This document shows positions 45,869 through 58,550 of a DNA stretch of 64,000 bases, piece after piece. The notes under the pieces are model-generated. The model searched no databases, was not told the origin of the DNA, and saw only the letters and a list, made by a program, of their open reading frames with translations. Location: assembly GCF_032854445.1 (NCBI RefSeq), contig NC_088301.1, positions 31,587,830 through 31,651,829 on the forward strand. Direction: 5' to 3'. Position 1 is the first letter of the stretch; every line of letters starts with the position of its first letter. The DNA is from Liolophura sinensis. Its lineage: Eukaryota > Mollusca > Polyplacophora > Chitonida > Chitonidae. The translations under genes were made by a program, and so were the position numbers.

Positions 45869-45993
45869 GGCGGTGTTCAGACCATGTGATTTGTTGAACG
45901 CTACAATCGCTCGAAACAACGCTTGTCCTATTTTCATACGACTTGTCGCATTCGACGGGCCGACTCGACCCTCGCATTGTGTGAACGCTGTTC
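45869..45993. mobile_element. MITE-2, copy 2, in intron 1
   Basis: Left GGCGGTGTTCAGACCATGTG then ATTTGTTG; right CTCGCATTGTGTGAACGCTG then TTC, the inverse of the left end. Interior words CGACTTGTCGCATTCGACGG match copy 1 (32098). Confidence 0.65.
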
Positions 45994-47904
45994 AATCTAA
46001 TGTCTTCCCTTCTCGCTGTCAATGTAATCTCTTCACTCTTCTGTTTGTCTTAAAGACAATTTGGTGCCTGAAGATTCCATTTAGCCGAAAACGGCCGTTT
46101 CACAACGAAGTTAACAGAGGATGCCTCTGCTACTACGTTTTTTCTGACAAGAAAACAAGAGTTGAGAAAAGAAAAAAGTTTGGGCTTGATAAGAGAGTCT
46201 ATGTTTTTAGTTGCTCGCTGACCATGCACATAGGTTGTGTTTCTCTGCTGATCAGGTGTCAACACTGAGTGACTGGTACCCGCTGACTTGTTTAGCGCTC
46301 AACTTTCTCCATTCCCTATAGACAGAGTTTGCGTGACGAAGCTGTGAGGAATTCGTCTTTGCCCACACTCCTTATTGACGCTCATTTTTTTTGTATACAA
46401 ATTTGCTATGGACAGGCGCCATTATCAGATAGCGTTTTTAACGTGTCCATTCCCAGGCCGAGGCATTAATACAACACACCACATTTTTACGGCTTTCAAT
46501 TCACCCGTCAGTTTCTCCCCCGCGGTGTAAAAATTAAAACAGTCTTGTCACTGGTAATAATCCGTGACTACAAACACACTGGCATGTCACTTTGAAACTT
46601 GACGATGTTCCAAGGACAAGCCTCTTTAAGAGCAGCGGACTGATCAGTAGGGAAATGGAGTTGTAATGACTCCGCCATATTAAGGTACACTGACGCGAAA
46701 GCAGCGTCGTTCAAAACAGTCATCTGGGAACATGCATCTAATTCTGTGTTCTGAGTTCAAACAAGACATAGCATTCCTCAAAGGGCACAAGAGTCAAAGA
46801 AACACTACACCACTAAAGTAAAATTAGGCCAAATATATAAACATACACAGTACGTATGATATGAGTAAAGGCATTATTAAATCACTGAATATGTTTTACT
46901 TGGTCAGAATCAGTCATGTGCGTGGAGAAAAATAGGTAACAAGAAAATATAGATTTGTGAAAATAATTACAAGCCGCGCCTCTGTTATAGCGAGTACGTC
47001 TTTGACTGGGTTGATTGTAAGATAAGATAACATAATACGTGATCTATTACGACGATAACAACAGATTTAGATGTAACTTTTATTGGATTATTTCAGGATA
47101 AACGCATTTGAAGCATATACACATGTTTGCTTTGCTACTGTGACTCTGGTACCTGTATGTCCAGAATCGCCGCTATTTGTCCGTGTATGTTTGCCATTAA
47201 TGAACATTAGATTCCAAGCGAACTTTTATTCTGTTTCCTTTGACTGTAGTCTTCGGGGAACGTGAAATACGACTGGTGCATTTTGGTTTGTCTTGGTTTT
47301 TGCTTGTCCTTTAACAAGCAAATTCCGATTTCAATCAGCTGCATTACATACAGAACAAGCTGGGATTTTAAGACATATCTGGTGGTACTGTCTTACACAC
47401 TAGCACTGTCAAGCTGATGTAGAGAGTATTAGATACTTCTAGTACAGAAACTCTTTGATGTAACCAGGCTTACCCCAATGTACCTTTTCAATTATTCCAG
47501 CGTCTACGTTGGCGGGTAAAACAGGTTGTGAGATTCCATATTGAGAACGATCAAAGAGGTTTCCTCAGAGGCTTCTTAAGCAATTCAGCCTGAGATGATC
47601 ACGCACTATTGAGCACATTTGTTACCTAGAATGACTATTTCTTTTAACAACGTAATAGGATTTAACGGACTAGTCCGTCAAAGTGAGCCGTTCAGCTTGG
47701 AAAACAAGACGCTTGACTGGTCCACAAAAAGGATTTTTTGAACAAAATGTTTCTAAATCTTTTCTCAATCTTATAGACAAACCAAACATGCATATGTGAA
47801 CATATCATATTACATCAGTCGGATACATAATGCCGTGCAAGTGTATTATCACGTGACCCTTTTTTCAAAAATATCCATGTGTTGTTTTCGGAACTTACGT
47901 CTCG
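45994..47904. other. Intron 1 sequence, no exon recognised
   Basis: The 131-codon + strand ORF at 45873-46268 starts inside MITE-2 and has no motif. Nothing else is seen. Confidence 0.4.
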
Positions 47905-48060
47905 CTTACTTGGAAACTTGACTCGTCTACCTGGGAACTTGACTCGCCTACGTGGGAACCTGACTCGCTTAAATGAAAACATGACTCGCCTACCTGGGAA
48001 CTTGTCTCGTTTAAATGGGAAATTGACACGCCTACCTAGGAACTTGACTCGTCTACATAA
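47905..48060 (+). repeat. 21-bp minisatellite, about 8 units
   Basis: Units GGAACTTGACTCGTCTACCT then G, with a 42-bp variant rhythm (GCTTAAATGAAAA and CGTTTAAATGGGAAA in alternate units). The + frame reads a GNLTRLP heptad and the - frame an RRVKFPG heptad. No signal peptide or splice context, so not called as coding. Confidence 0.9.
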
Positions 48061-50130
48061 TTCCGGTCCCCTGGTGAGATAACATACACGATGGACCGTC
48101 ACCCTTGGACACATTGGTAAAAGTACATCAGTAACTTGCCAAAAGTTGCTGGCTCATGCCGGGCACCACGGTTTCCCTCATCCATAATAATGACCAACAT
48201 CGTATATGTGAAAAACTGAAACAAGAGTAAAATCATCCTGAAAATTCGAAACACCATTTGTAACAACATAATATAGCAATTTTGTGTAATTCATATCTCG
48301 AGCTAATTTATAGGTGCAGGATAGACTTAGGTGCTGTGTGGACTGAAAGTCAAGTATTTGTTTTTAAAAAAAGAAGAGGATATGCCAGTTCTTGTATAGC
48401 TTCCAGATTTGCCTTTAATTGATGTTTAACAACTTAAGACATGAACTGTCTTCAAATATATTACAGCGTGCCCTTTAAATTAATCCTCTCAAGCATTAAA
48501 ATAGTTTCCTGGGTTTCTTTCATTTTATTTAAAACTGTTTTGGAAAGTCTGAGCTATAACTCTTGATAGTTTCTGGTTTTATTTCACTCGACGTGTCACT
48601 TTTTATCTACCTCAGAGACGCTACAATTCATTGTTGCGTCCATTTAATGCCTAACCAATAGTTCTTGGTATGTACTTGGACCAAGTGTTAAGGTTACGGC
48701 TTATTACTCGCGGACGATAACTGGATATTGTAACAATTGATACCTCCCTATCCAGCTGTCTAGTCGGCCAATAAGTTCAATAAAATTGCCCTTCCCATTC
48801 AGTTGATCCCGCTATGCCAGTTAATACGCCCCAGGGAACATTAAACATACTTGCACTTAATTATCAAGCAGCAAGGAATGATTGTGGCAAAGAGATTTGC
48901 TCAGCGCTGACCGCTGGAACTCTATAATCCCCAATTGTTAGTCTCTGTAGGACTTAGAAGAGTGGCGAAGAATGCACAATTCGCAGTGAAGCCACCCCTT
49001 GACGCGTTCCTCTCTGCAATCAGTACCAGCATGCTTTCCTTAAATGATGTTGATCAAGAGTGTCAACATATGGGAACGGTGAAAAAACAACATAGAAAAA
49101 GTTACATCAGTTACTCTTATATCCGTATTACTCGTAATCTTTGCAGTGGGTTCATGGGCAATACTTTTTTTATATAAGTGTAAATAAAGAGGCTGCGTGG
49201 TTCTGTCTTTCAAACCATAGCATGCCCTCGTGTGCACTTTGCAAATGCAACATTATTTCTGATCTCTAGAACAAGAAGCGATAACCTTGAGAGACGGGTC
49301 CGATTTTTGAAGCCCAATAATCTGATAACTAACAAGAAAATTAAATGACCGCACCACAATGCGTCGTGCTTTACACGTATATAAAAATATTACGCACATA
49401 GACCGGTTAGGTTTCGTACTCACCTATCAGTTAGGTTGACAGCATCATTCACTTATACCTGGTCCACATAGCAACGTTTTGATACAAACGTGTACAAAAT
49501 TGCGACACTTGAATAGAAGTTGCCAGATGTTTGATCTTGTTTCATGGGAGTGTAGTTCTAGATGACACTAAACGTTTCCGACGTGTGGCAAAATCTAGGT
49601 TCAAGAGGTAATAAGTAATAACAATAAATTTTCGGCTAGCTTAAAATCTCTGTATACTCTTAACATAGGAGACTTTGTCCGCCAGTACAAAACCCTCCCA
49701 AAATTCTACGAAGACAAACCGTTTATTACTCTTTGGCGTTGTAATTCCCTTTTTCCGCATCACTGCCTGACTGTTCCTAACCCAAAGACTCTGTAGAACT
49801 TTACGACAAGGACCAAACATCACAAGGCATGAGAAGCTATTTTTTTAACGAATTCAAAGTGTCAAGTTCGGCATTTGTATATCACTCGTAAACTATAAAT
49901 GGGCGTTTCAAGTCGATGCTCATTTCCAAAATAAACGTTAAACACCAGGGAATAACTGAGAAATAATGTATAAAAAGTGAATGGAGCTGGTAAGAAGTTG
50001 GAGAAAAGCAATTGACAGTTTTCATTGATGCAGACAAAGACAGTGGATATTTTAGGCATGGCATCCAGTTCATAGCAGTAGTTCTTGCCAGCACCGAAAT
50101 GAATCAATTTTTACTTCAATGTTCATCGAG
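48061..50130. other. Intron 1 sequence; one decayed SINE-A fragment
   Basis: 48155-48235 (GCTCATGCCGGGCACCACGG, TTTCCCTCATCCATAATAAT, then ATATGTGAAAAAC) is a worn SINE-A body on the + strand. The rest is plain; ORFs at 48935-49237 and 49862-50107 lack motifs. Confidence 0.4.
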
Positions 50131-50735
50131 CGTTTGAATACAGATCTTCTGAGAGACAACCAGTGCATGATCAACCAGGTCGCGTGTTTGAATACAGCTT
50201 TTCTGAAAGAAATCCATCCCATGACCAAACAGGTTGCGTGTTTGAATACAGGTCTTCTGAGAAACGTCAGGTCTCATGTTTGAATACAGGTCTTTTGAGA
50301 GACATGACCATTCAGGTCGCTTGTATGAATACAGCTGTTCTGAGAGACGACCAGTGCATGACCAACCAGGTCGCGTGTTTGAATACAGCTGTTCTGAGAG
50401 ACGACCAGTGCATGACGAGTCACGTGGTGTGTTTGAATACAGGTCTTCTGACAGACGACCAATGCATAACCAACCAGGTCGCGTGTTTGAATACAGCTCT
50501 TTTGGAAAATGACGGTTAGATGACCAGTCAGGCCACAAGTCTTCTAACAGACGACCAGTGCATGACCAATCCGGTGCAGTGTTTGAATACAGGTTTTCTA
50601 AGAGACATGACCAATCAGGTCGCGTGTTTGCACAAAGCTCTTCTGGGAGACGACCAGTGCATGACCAATCAGGTCGCGTGTTTGAATACAGCTCTTCTAA
50701 GAGACGACCAGTGCATGATCACTGTCGATGTGCTC
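50131..50735 (+). repeat. 54-bp minisatellite, about 11 units
   Basis: Units read TTTGAATACAGCTCTTCTGA, GAGACGACCAGTGCATGACC, AACCAGGTCGCG with short deletions in some. Since 54 is a multiple of three, several frames on both strands stay open across the array (for example 50116-50538 -, 50163-50519 +, 50276-50512 +). Open frames in more than one phase point to repeat structure, not a gene. Confidence 0.92.
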
Positions 50736-51914
50736 AGATTTACTCAAGTTACGGCTTTGCATAAACCTAACGTCGTCGTGCGAGTGAAGTAGTTTTGAGG
50801 AGGCATTACGACGCCAAACAGATGTCAAATAAATTTATAAACAGGCGGAATCATTTATTAAAGCAAACATTCATTGCCTCCTTTTGAACAAGTTGTTACA
50901 ATGTTAGAGTAAGCAACCGGCTAGACATTCGTCGCACAGTCTAATTCCCACAGACAGTGTAAGAAATATGTGTTAATATAGGAAGTTTCAGACTTTATAA
51001 GCAGATTAACTATAGATTGGCGATCAATTAAAGTGCTTTGCATAAGCTGTCCTTTCTTGTATCGACCTGTTCAATCCATGACTGACCTGACGGGTTGACA
51101 TGGCTCACTTTGATTACGTCAGAAAATCGAAAGGAGTTTCAATCTAGGGTGAGGTAAGTTAATGCACTAATCACTGTTTGACGGCAAAACGGGAAGTTCC
51201 CGGGCCTAGGGCAAACGTTTAATGGACGTGATCAAAAAGGGCCGGCTTATTCGAACAGTCCGTTAAAATGTCCAGGGACATAGCACGGCTTTACTTCTGC
51301 AGTTAGAGGCAGTGGTATAAGTTCCCTTTATAAATCAATAAAACCTGTGGTGTTTTAGATCAAACTTATTCTGGAGGATTGACTTGAATCTCACTTCTCG
51401 TTTCTGCGTTGTCTCCCAGAAGAGATGGATGGATGAGATCCCAGCCCCGTAAAAGCCCCCCCCCCCTTCTCCTCTCCCTCCCCTCCAGTTTGCTGTCGTT
51501 AAAAAACGGCCACTTTGTGATTTGGTGGCCGCCTGAATTATTTAAGCTTCCAGAATTCGCTTACCAACGTCTGGCAACGGATTGTCAAGTTACAATTCTA
51601 AAGAATTACAAAAACAGTGTACATCTGTGCACAAAGCAATGTTTGTAGTGTCGTGTCTTTAGGGGATATAGATAAAGCAGAACACAGAGGCATTAGTACT
51701 TTGGCTACCAGCACAGAATAATGCCTGTCAGAAGTCGTTACAAGGAAAGTAGTATAATGACCTATATGTGGTATGTAGTACACATTCACTGAATAGTTTG
51801 TGATCACTTATTGTATAAAACTAATGGACTTTTTTTTAAACTGTTGTTATACTTTGGTGAAAGCCATAGCTTTAATGTCTTCAATCCCTTTTCTAAGTTA
51901 CACATGTAACTTAC
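50736..51914. other. Intron 1 sequence; poly-C tract
   Basis: A run of C at 51450-51463 followed by CTCCTCTCCCTCCCCTCC. No exon recognised. Confidence 0.4.
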
Positions 51915-52390
51915 ACACTTTTCTCGAAATTCGACTTTTTTTCTCGCAAACCCGAATTTGTCTCTCTAAATCTCGACTTTCTTATGTGGACATTTTGACT
52001 TTTTTCTCGAAATTTGGACATGGGAAAGTCTTTCTAAAACTTTTTATGTCATGCAAATGGTATCCCGATTAGGAGCACACCACGCATGCATACCTTGCGT
52101 ATTAGTGTAGACGATGTCTCCGTGTGTCATAAGAGTATGTGATTGACCCAACAGAAAGTACAAATTTCGAGAAAAAAGTCTAAATTTCGAGAAAAAAGTC
52201 TAAATTTTCAGAAAAAGTCTAGATTTCGAGAAAATGTCGAAGACTTTCTTATGTAATTGTGCTGATATTGCGATTAGGAGCAAATGATAACATAAACCTA
52301 GGGTATCACTGCCTACGATGTCTCCGTGTGTCATCAGAGTGTGTCATTGACAGGATGTCGAAATTTCGAGAAAAGGAGGCGAAATTTCTT
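51915..52390. repeat. Inverted TTTCTCGAAATT clusters plus a 205-bp direct repeat
   Basis: A left cluster (51915-52020) carries TTTTCTCGAAATTCGACTTT and CTAAATCTCGACTTTC; a right cluster (52155-52250) carries the inverse, AAATTTCGAGAAAAAAGTCT repeated. Overlaid on this, GATTAGGAGCA then ACGATGTCTCCGTGTGTCAT occurs at about 52066 and 52271, a direct repeat 205 bp apart. The two clusters could form a long stem of about 80-100 bp. Confidence 0.75.
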
Positions 52391-52682
52391 TTTTCACCGT
52401 GACACAAATGGGCTTCCGTAGTAATTGAATTTAACATGCAATTTATTTTGGTCGTGAGTAGGCCCTACACGTTTGCTATTTCGACTGCCCCTGTAATGTA
52501 TAGTGTATACCGGAAGTTGTAATATCTCAAAAGAAGACTGTTGCAATTTCATGTTATTTCTTTGTCTGATTGGTGCTTAATGTAGTAGTTAAATGATGTT
52601 TTCAACAGGGCTGCGTTTGAAAGATGTCAAGCATTATTGTCCAGCAAACAAAGCTGTTGATAAGATTTACTTTTATTTTCAG

Positions 52683-52754
52683 GCTGGTCAGAAGGCAAAT
52701 CCCTCTCGGAAAATAACGACGATGTTTTGGAATCAGTTCTAGCGAAACGAAATT
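52683..52754 (+). CDS. Secreted peptide precursor, coding exon 2 (spacer and Lys-Arg site)
   Basis: Acceptor TTACTTTTATTTTCAG (ending 52682) and consensus donor GTAAGT (52755). The exon is 72 bp, a multiple of three, and enters and leaves after the first base of a codon, as does exon 3. It completes Gly and encodes WSEGKSLSENNDDVLESVLA then KRN. The likely signal-peptide cut is after WSEG. The acidic, Asn-Asp rich spacer ends in Lys-Arg, a prohormone-convertase site. This architecture is typical of neuropeptide and peptide-hormone precursors; the sequence itself I do not recognise. Frame, splice sites and composition all agree with exon 1, which makes chance unlikely. Confidence 0.72.
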
Positions 52755-53604
52755 GTAAGTATGCGTTAGCAATAAACAGCCATATTTTGTATGTCTGAAT
52801 CTAATACGAAGCGTGGTATTATGAGGTTACGTGCCACTTCCACTATTCTGTACAAGATATCGAAAATTCCACCAAGAAAGACCACGATGTTTTATTTGAC
52901 TTTTGGTCACCATATTAACCTTCACAAACGTGGGCAGTAAGTTGGGGAAAAGGTTTTCAGTTCTGTCCAAAACAGATGAACTTCTGATATATTTTAACGC
53001 GCTAAACAACAATATGGGGCATAAGCTGAGTGGGAATTCGTAGTAAAAGTTGAATTCTCAAACCAACATACTTGGCAGATCGCAGGAATGATTCATCCTA
53101 CCTCAATCTGTGTCGTTACCAGAGCAACCACAAAACTATTGTAGAACATCTTAATATTCTCCGATCCAGGTTCATCTGGCTTGGCTGCAGCTGTGCGGCA
53201 TCTGATTGTGAAAGTTCTTTTGATCTTAGAAAAGTGCTTTGAGGTTTGTTTGGACGGTATGGGATGATATTCTAATGGGAATATGTAATAGCTGCAGCAC
53301 CAAAAGTCATATTTTATGACATTTACTTGCCTTTAAAATGCATTTTCGGGCCAATTTTTTGGCCATTTATCGTACTCTTCACCACAGCACAAATACGTAT
53401 TAGTTATACGAACAAGGATGACACTGGATGTAACACTATTTGTAACTTACATGCAGAATCTATGTTATATATGTCAAATGGATTTTCATGAAAGTCAGTG
53501 TACTCTATGGATTAAAACTGCAACAAAATCAGGAAATCCATAATAAAACCTGACCCGGTCAAAGTGCATTATTTGATCTTAAACATGATTTTAATAGAAT
53601 ATAA
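52755..53604. other. Intron 2 sequence, no exon recognised
   Basis: Plain AT-rich sequence. Nothing else is seen. Confidence 0.4.
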
Positions 53605-53815
53605 AACACTTACAGCATGGAGTGTAAAATTTGATCCGCGGCGAAATCATGATAGTTGGCAATTGGTCACCTGTGAATTACAGGCTCTTGTCAATTCACC
53701 CGGGTCAGGTTTTTTTCCCACTGTTCAGGTAAATCGCAAATCACACGCCTCCTAGCGCCATGACCTAAGCAGAATTAGGTAGAAAAAAAAAACTGCAGTG
53801 ATGTTAGTTCCGATT
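53605..53815 (-). repeat. Family C, reversed copy
   Basis: On the - strand: GGTGACCAATTGCCAACTAT, TTGACAAGAGCC, AACAGTGGG then CTAATTCTGCTTAGGTCATG. Diverged but in family order. Confidence 0.6.
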
Positions 53816-55454
53816 CATCAGACTTCAGTAGTCTAGAAGTATGCTTAAAATGTTTTGTTTTCATCACATTTAATATACAATCACATTAAAACAATGTAAA
53901 CGGGTCGCACGTGATGACCAGGTCGTGTTTCAGAGATATGATGCATATTGTCAGCACTGGGTAGATAGAGAGGTTGCATGTATCAAGGAACGATTTAATT
54001 TACAAACGATTAGCGCCTGTTTTAATGTAGCCAGACGTTGAAATTCTCTCCATTAAATTCGAGAGGCCCTGACCCAATTGCTGCTCGAATCCTTTAAAAA
54101 CTTCAAAAATGGAACTCAGTGTTTATTGCATGGGTTCCTGTCATGTTTTCATAATTGTTAACTAAAAACTAAACAGCGAGATTCAAACATGTGATCCCAT
54201 TGGTCAGGGTTCGTTGGTTGAGGCGAGAACAAAGGTTTATTCCAACGAGCCAACTAAGGCATTGTTCTTGCGCACTATTTTGGATACTCTTGTTATTCTC
54301 GCTGGAAGCCTGATACGTTCAAATGGCCATTTTTTGTTATTGGTGATAGATCGGGAACCAAAGTTTTAATATATCTAGAAAGTGCATTAGTCGTGTAGTC
54401 CCATCAAGCTGGCAGCTGTTAGAACCCAGTCGTCTTATTAGTCTTCATCTCAAAAACAAAACACAAAAACTCCAGAATTCCATTGATTTCTTTTGCTCAA
54501 ATTTCCATTTTCTCTCAAAGAACACAATTTCGCAGAAAGCAGCCGAAGTACTCCAGAAATGTTGAAGAACCCAGCCTTACTTTGGCAAGCATGAGAGAGG
54601 TGGCATTGAGACTTAAGGGGTGGGAGTGTAGGGCTAGAGATGAATATCACAGAAAAAAAGGTGCTAGACCTAAAATCTCCAGTCAATGCCGATGCATGTA
54701 TGAAATAATAAAACCGAAAGCCAAATTAATAACCACTTCCACTACAATGTAATCACGTTTCTGTGTCTTTCGATAGTATGAGTTGTTGTGTAGTCGTAAC
54801 CAAAACACTGAATTCCTTCTGGACAACTTCGGGCCCCCAGTGACCGTCGGGAAATTTGCACAAAACACGTTTTCTTAGCCACCATGCAACACCGGCTGTA
54901 ATTTAGGACACACTTCACCGGAGCGGTGAGATAGGCGTAAATATTAGAAAGGCGGACGACATCGTAATTCAGTGCTGTCGCTCTGCTCATGCCCCAAAGA
55001 CGATTTCATTACATTTTTACAACAATTCACTCGCGTTTTGGGAAAGGGTTCTTTTCTCAAGTAATATTATTTAGTCAGTAAAGCCAGTCAAAGAATCCCA
55101 GCCGGACACTAGTGGATAGACAATCAAAATCTCCATTTAAATATAACAGAAGATGCCCTTGAACATGGCTGAACATCCCTCAAAACGCCAGCTTAAGAAC
55201 AACACTTCACATCTCTGTTGAATAAGCAATCCCAGTCAGGCCTACTCTAAAGGACTATTAAAGCTCGTCAGTTTGCACACTCAGGCAAAAAGGTTTCACT
55301 TTAAAGTAAAAACGCCAAAAAAGTGATGCATTTCCGTGCAGTATAAAAGAATTCAGTTTGAACTTTATTGTTCCTATATATAGTTGTATATAGAAGAGCT
55401 TCTTGTGTAGGGAGAGTGTGTTATACACCTCTGCCATAGGGAATGCATAAGTTG
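53816..55454. other. Intron 2 sequence, no exon recognised
   Basis: ORFs at 54483-54752 (+) and 54742-54990 (-) have several Cys but no splice context or family resemblance. Nothing else is seen. Confidence 0.35.
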
Positions 55455-55815
55455 GTGCTAGTCAAGCATTTAAATTGAAATCCTAAATGAGGTAAATTAA
55501 CAAGAGGCCGGATTTCACCGATTACGTTTTTACTATTTGTCAACTATTACTCTGACGTCGCTGTTCTAGTTTAAAGTCCTACGTGAGGTAAATTTGCTAC
55601 CATTACAATAAATTTGCTTCTATTAAAATAAATTTGCTACTGTTAAAGTTAGATCCTGACTGGGGTAAATTTTGCTACTATTAGAATAAAACTATAACTG
55701 AGGTAAAGAAACAAGAAGCCATTTTTCACCGTGTGACGGGTGACCATTTGCAAGCTATCACACTGTCGTCACTGCTGTGGTTTTACTCGCTATGCTGTAA
55801 GTCTTTTATATTGTG
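55455..55815 (+). repeat. Family C, two overlapping or nested copies
   Basis: One set of blocks (AATCCTAAATGAGGTAAATT, AACAAGAGGCCGGATTTCAC) starts at 55480. A second full set (AGAATAAAACTATAACTGAG, AAGAAGCCATTTTTCACC, GGTGACCATTTGCAAGCTAT, TTTTACTCGCTATGCTGTAA) starts at 55670. Between them, AAATTTGCTACTATTA-type words repeat about four times with a 22-27 bp spacing. Confidence 0.7.
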
Positions 55816-56007
55816 GCTGCTATTGTGACCCTGGTTGTAGCTGTCATTGCGGTTTTGATCGTGACGTATATTGGACATCCATGTACACATTAGAATGAAC
55901 AGCAAAAACCACAAAATCTACATTTCACACTAAGGGAAACCCGTCGGTAAAAACAGCAGTTCTCTACTGGCTTAGCGTCCTGAATATCGCTCTGGTGCTC
56001 TCACGAT

Positions 56008-56246
56008 ACACTCAAAAAGTCAATCTGTTAATTTTATCAAGAAGTCTATTGTCCGAATGATACCAGAATGCATTCTGTTTTTTTAACACGATATTCTGTT
56101 ATATTTAACATAATATCCTGTTAGTCTAACAAAATCTTTATGCTGAATTAATAGAATTTGTGTGTTGTATTTAATAGAACAATCTGCTGCAATAGCAGAA
56201 TACATTCTAGCATCACTCAAACAACAGACTTAATTATTTGAGTGTA
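56008..56246. mobile_element. MITE-1, copy 4, in intron 2
   Basis: Outer ends TACACTCAAAAAGTCAATCT and the inverse TTATTTGAGTGTA define the element; inner arms AAGTCTATTGTCCGAATGAT and the inverse AGCATCACTCAAACAACAG pair. The centre has short ATTCTGTTA and TAACAGAAT-type inverted words. Confidence 0.8.
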
Positions 56247-57084
56247 CAGTTGTTGCCTGTGGGAACGTTTGAAAGGTTAAAATGGGTATCTGTTGAGTTC
56301 TTATGGTTGGGGTTGTAAAGTACAATGGAAATCGACCCTTACCACCGATGTGTAAGTCCACCTAAGCCTTTCTGCTGTCCTTTGTGATACAACCATGGAG
56401 GCTACATATTAAACATAAGGACCGGAACACTTCGGGCACACTAAGGATTTTTAAAAGTACGTGTTTGCTTTAAGCTTTTGCATCCCCTCATCTTCCCATA
56501 TGTATATATACGTACAATTAATGGCTGATTCAGCTAAGTGTACAGCAAAGGTTTTTGTGAATACAATGGGCGCTTTTCTTGTTTAGAAATCCACTGTTTT
56601 GCGGGAATATAGCTCTTGTGATGCTCCATTTTGCCGGACTTTTGTTGTGGTAATGGTGTCTACACAGTAATCGCCCTGTTAAATCGTGATGGCTGAAGCT
56701 TGCCACAGTGGAGCTGTTGATAGATTGGCGTTGTGATTTTGATAGGCTAAAATTGGGTTAACATTGACTCTATATTCCCATTGTTAACTAACAGACCCAA
56801 ATACAAAAACCACAAAAGGCACTTCAACCGGCAAAGTGGGCTTGGAAAGGTTCACATGTAAAGTTAACAAAAGCAACATCCGTTCAATACAAATGGACTG
56901 CACATTAAAGTCAACAGTGGCTTTATTTATGCTTTCCCAGCCAATTTCCTGCTCTGTCTTCTTAAAACACTGTGTGGTTCTCAGGATCCCTGATTTGTCC
57001 CTTTTCTTGATGATCTTGATTACAGACTAACTTGAATATCGGACACGTAGTATCATGATATAACTAAAGACGTATAGCATAGAG
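56247..57084. other. Intron 2 sequence, no exon recognised
   Basis: Plain sequence; the 64-codon ORF at 56836 has no motif. Confidence 0.4.
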
Positions 57085-57310
57085 AGTAAAGTCAAAGCAG
57101 CAGCGTCGACAGTGTGATATCTGGTAAATGGTCACGCCTAACCAGTGACATAGGGACTCTTGTCAATTTACACTCAGTTAGGGTTTTATTCTAACTGTTC
57201 AGCTAAATGCTTAAACAGTAGCAAATTACATGCCCCCTACCACCATCATTTAAGCAGATTTAGGTAAAAAAAAATGAAGCGATGTTTCTTAGAGGTCACT
57301 GGCATAAATT
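57085..57310 (-). repeat. Family C, reversed copy
   Basis: On the - strand: GTGACCATTTACCAGATATC, AATTGACAAGAG, CTAACTGAGTGTAAATTGAC with GAATAAAACCCTAACTGAG, AATTTGCTACTGTTTAAGCA and AAATCTGCTTAAATGATGG. Nearly full length. Confidence 0.7.
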
Positions 57311-57649
57311 GGTAAAATCATGGGATACATGAAATACACGTACATAGAAATGTGTTTACTATATATCATATTAGGTTCGGCTATATTTATGTTTTCGAAA
57401 TGTTAAGTACATGTACATCAAAGAAATTACCACATTTGACATTTCTAAACAAATGTACATTTCACTCATTGAATGCAATCATATGAAATAATTACTGATC
57501 GGTTTTTGTTACTGAGCTAAAACGAATTGTAAAAAGTCTATTTGTGTTTATATACAGTGGAATTTTGCAATTACTTTATGTAGAAGTATTTACACCTGGG
57601 AGACAGACAAGACAGAAGAACTCAGGCGACGTGTTAAGTAGTGAGGGAT

Positions 57650-57772
57650 GTGGTTCATGTTGCCAGTGTCATGCCTTTTCACAATGTGCTTCATGTTGCC
57701 AGTGTCATGCCTTTTCACAATGTGCTTCATGTTGCCAGTGTCATGCCTTTTCACAATGTGGTTTGCATGCCT
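57650..57772 (+). repeat. 36-bp minisatellite, 3.3 units
   Basis: CTTCATGTTGCCAGTGTCAT, GCCTTTTCACAATGTG repeated exactly. Both strands stay open across it because 36 is a multiple of three. Confidence 0.92.
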
Positions 57773-58550
57773 CAGCATGAGACGGCATGGAGCGTATAAT
57801 CAGAGATGAAGTGTCCATCTAAAGCCAGACTCCTCAGCTAATTGATCCCTTTTCCAACGCTAATCCATGCTGTCGAGGAAATGAGTTAGAGACGACATGA
57901 ATGAATCCCTGAACAACAACTCCTCCGAGCAAAGAGGACACAAAAGGAGTCTATCTCCCCCCATGGCGCAGGAGGAAATCCCGTGCCCGTCGGGAAGTAG
58001 GATTATGGGCCTCTCAAGAAACATCCATCTGTTTCTCATATTCATGTGAAAAGTGGGAGCAATACAAATGTTTGCCCACCTATTTGTCAGATTGACCTAG
58101 TAGAACATCGATATGGACAAGCATTTGCCGCCTACAGCAGCCGTTTCCAACCTGTGAAAAAGCACAATTAGTACTCTGTGTCGTTACGTCGAAGTGCTTG
58201 TGTACACGTTTTTGCGTTGCAGACACAACTATACAGAAATGGTGACGTAACAGACACAGAAAACAAACAAGACTACACCGTTTGGGTCGTTTTGTTTTCG
58301 GCGGGTAATGCTTCCCATTGTAGTTTGGCTCTTATGCTCGGCATGCATACACGAGAGCTTAAGAGACTTCTGGAATCAACACTCAGCTGGTCTCTCGCAG
58401 TGAGTCTCAGTCGCTTACTGAATCGGCGTACGCGTAACAACTGGAGTACAACTCCCTGGAGTACAACTATATGCACTACAGTTGAGTCGCGTACATACTC
58501 CACACACTCCAGCGATTAGTATCCGACGTAACAGGGATTAGTCGCCTCCA
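57773..58550. other. Intron 2 sequence; one doubtful exon-like stretch
   Basis: 58223-58398 (+) is bounded by an acceptor (TTTTTGCGTTGCAG) and a donor (CTCGCA then GTGAGT) and is open, but its boundaries fall between codons, so it would break the frame of the peptide gene. Listed under rejected items. Confidence 0.3.

Noticed and set aside
50116-50792. Several overlapping ORFs on both strands
   Set aside because: All follow from the 54-bp period, a multiple of three, being open in several phases at once.
58223-58398. Exon-like stretch between exons 2 and 3 of the peptide gene
   Set aside because: Acceptor and donor are fair, but both boundaries fall between codons, which does not fit the first-base phase of the peptide gene, and the peptide has no recognisable feature.
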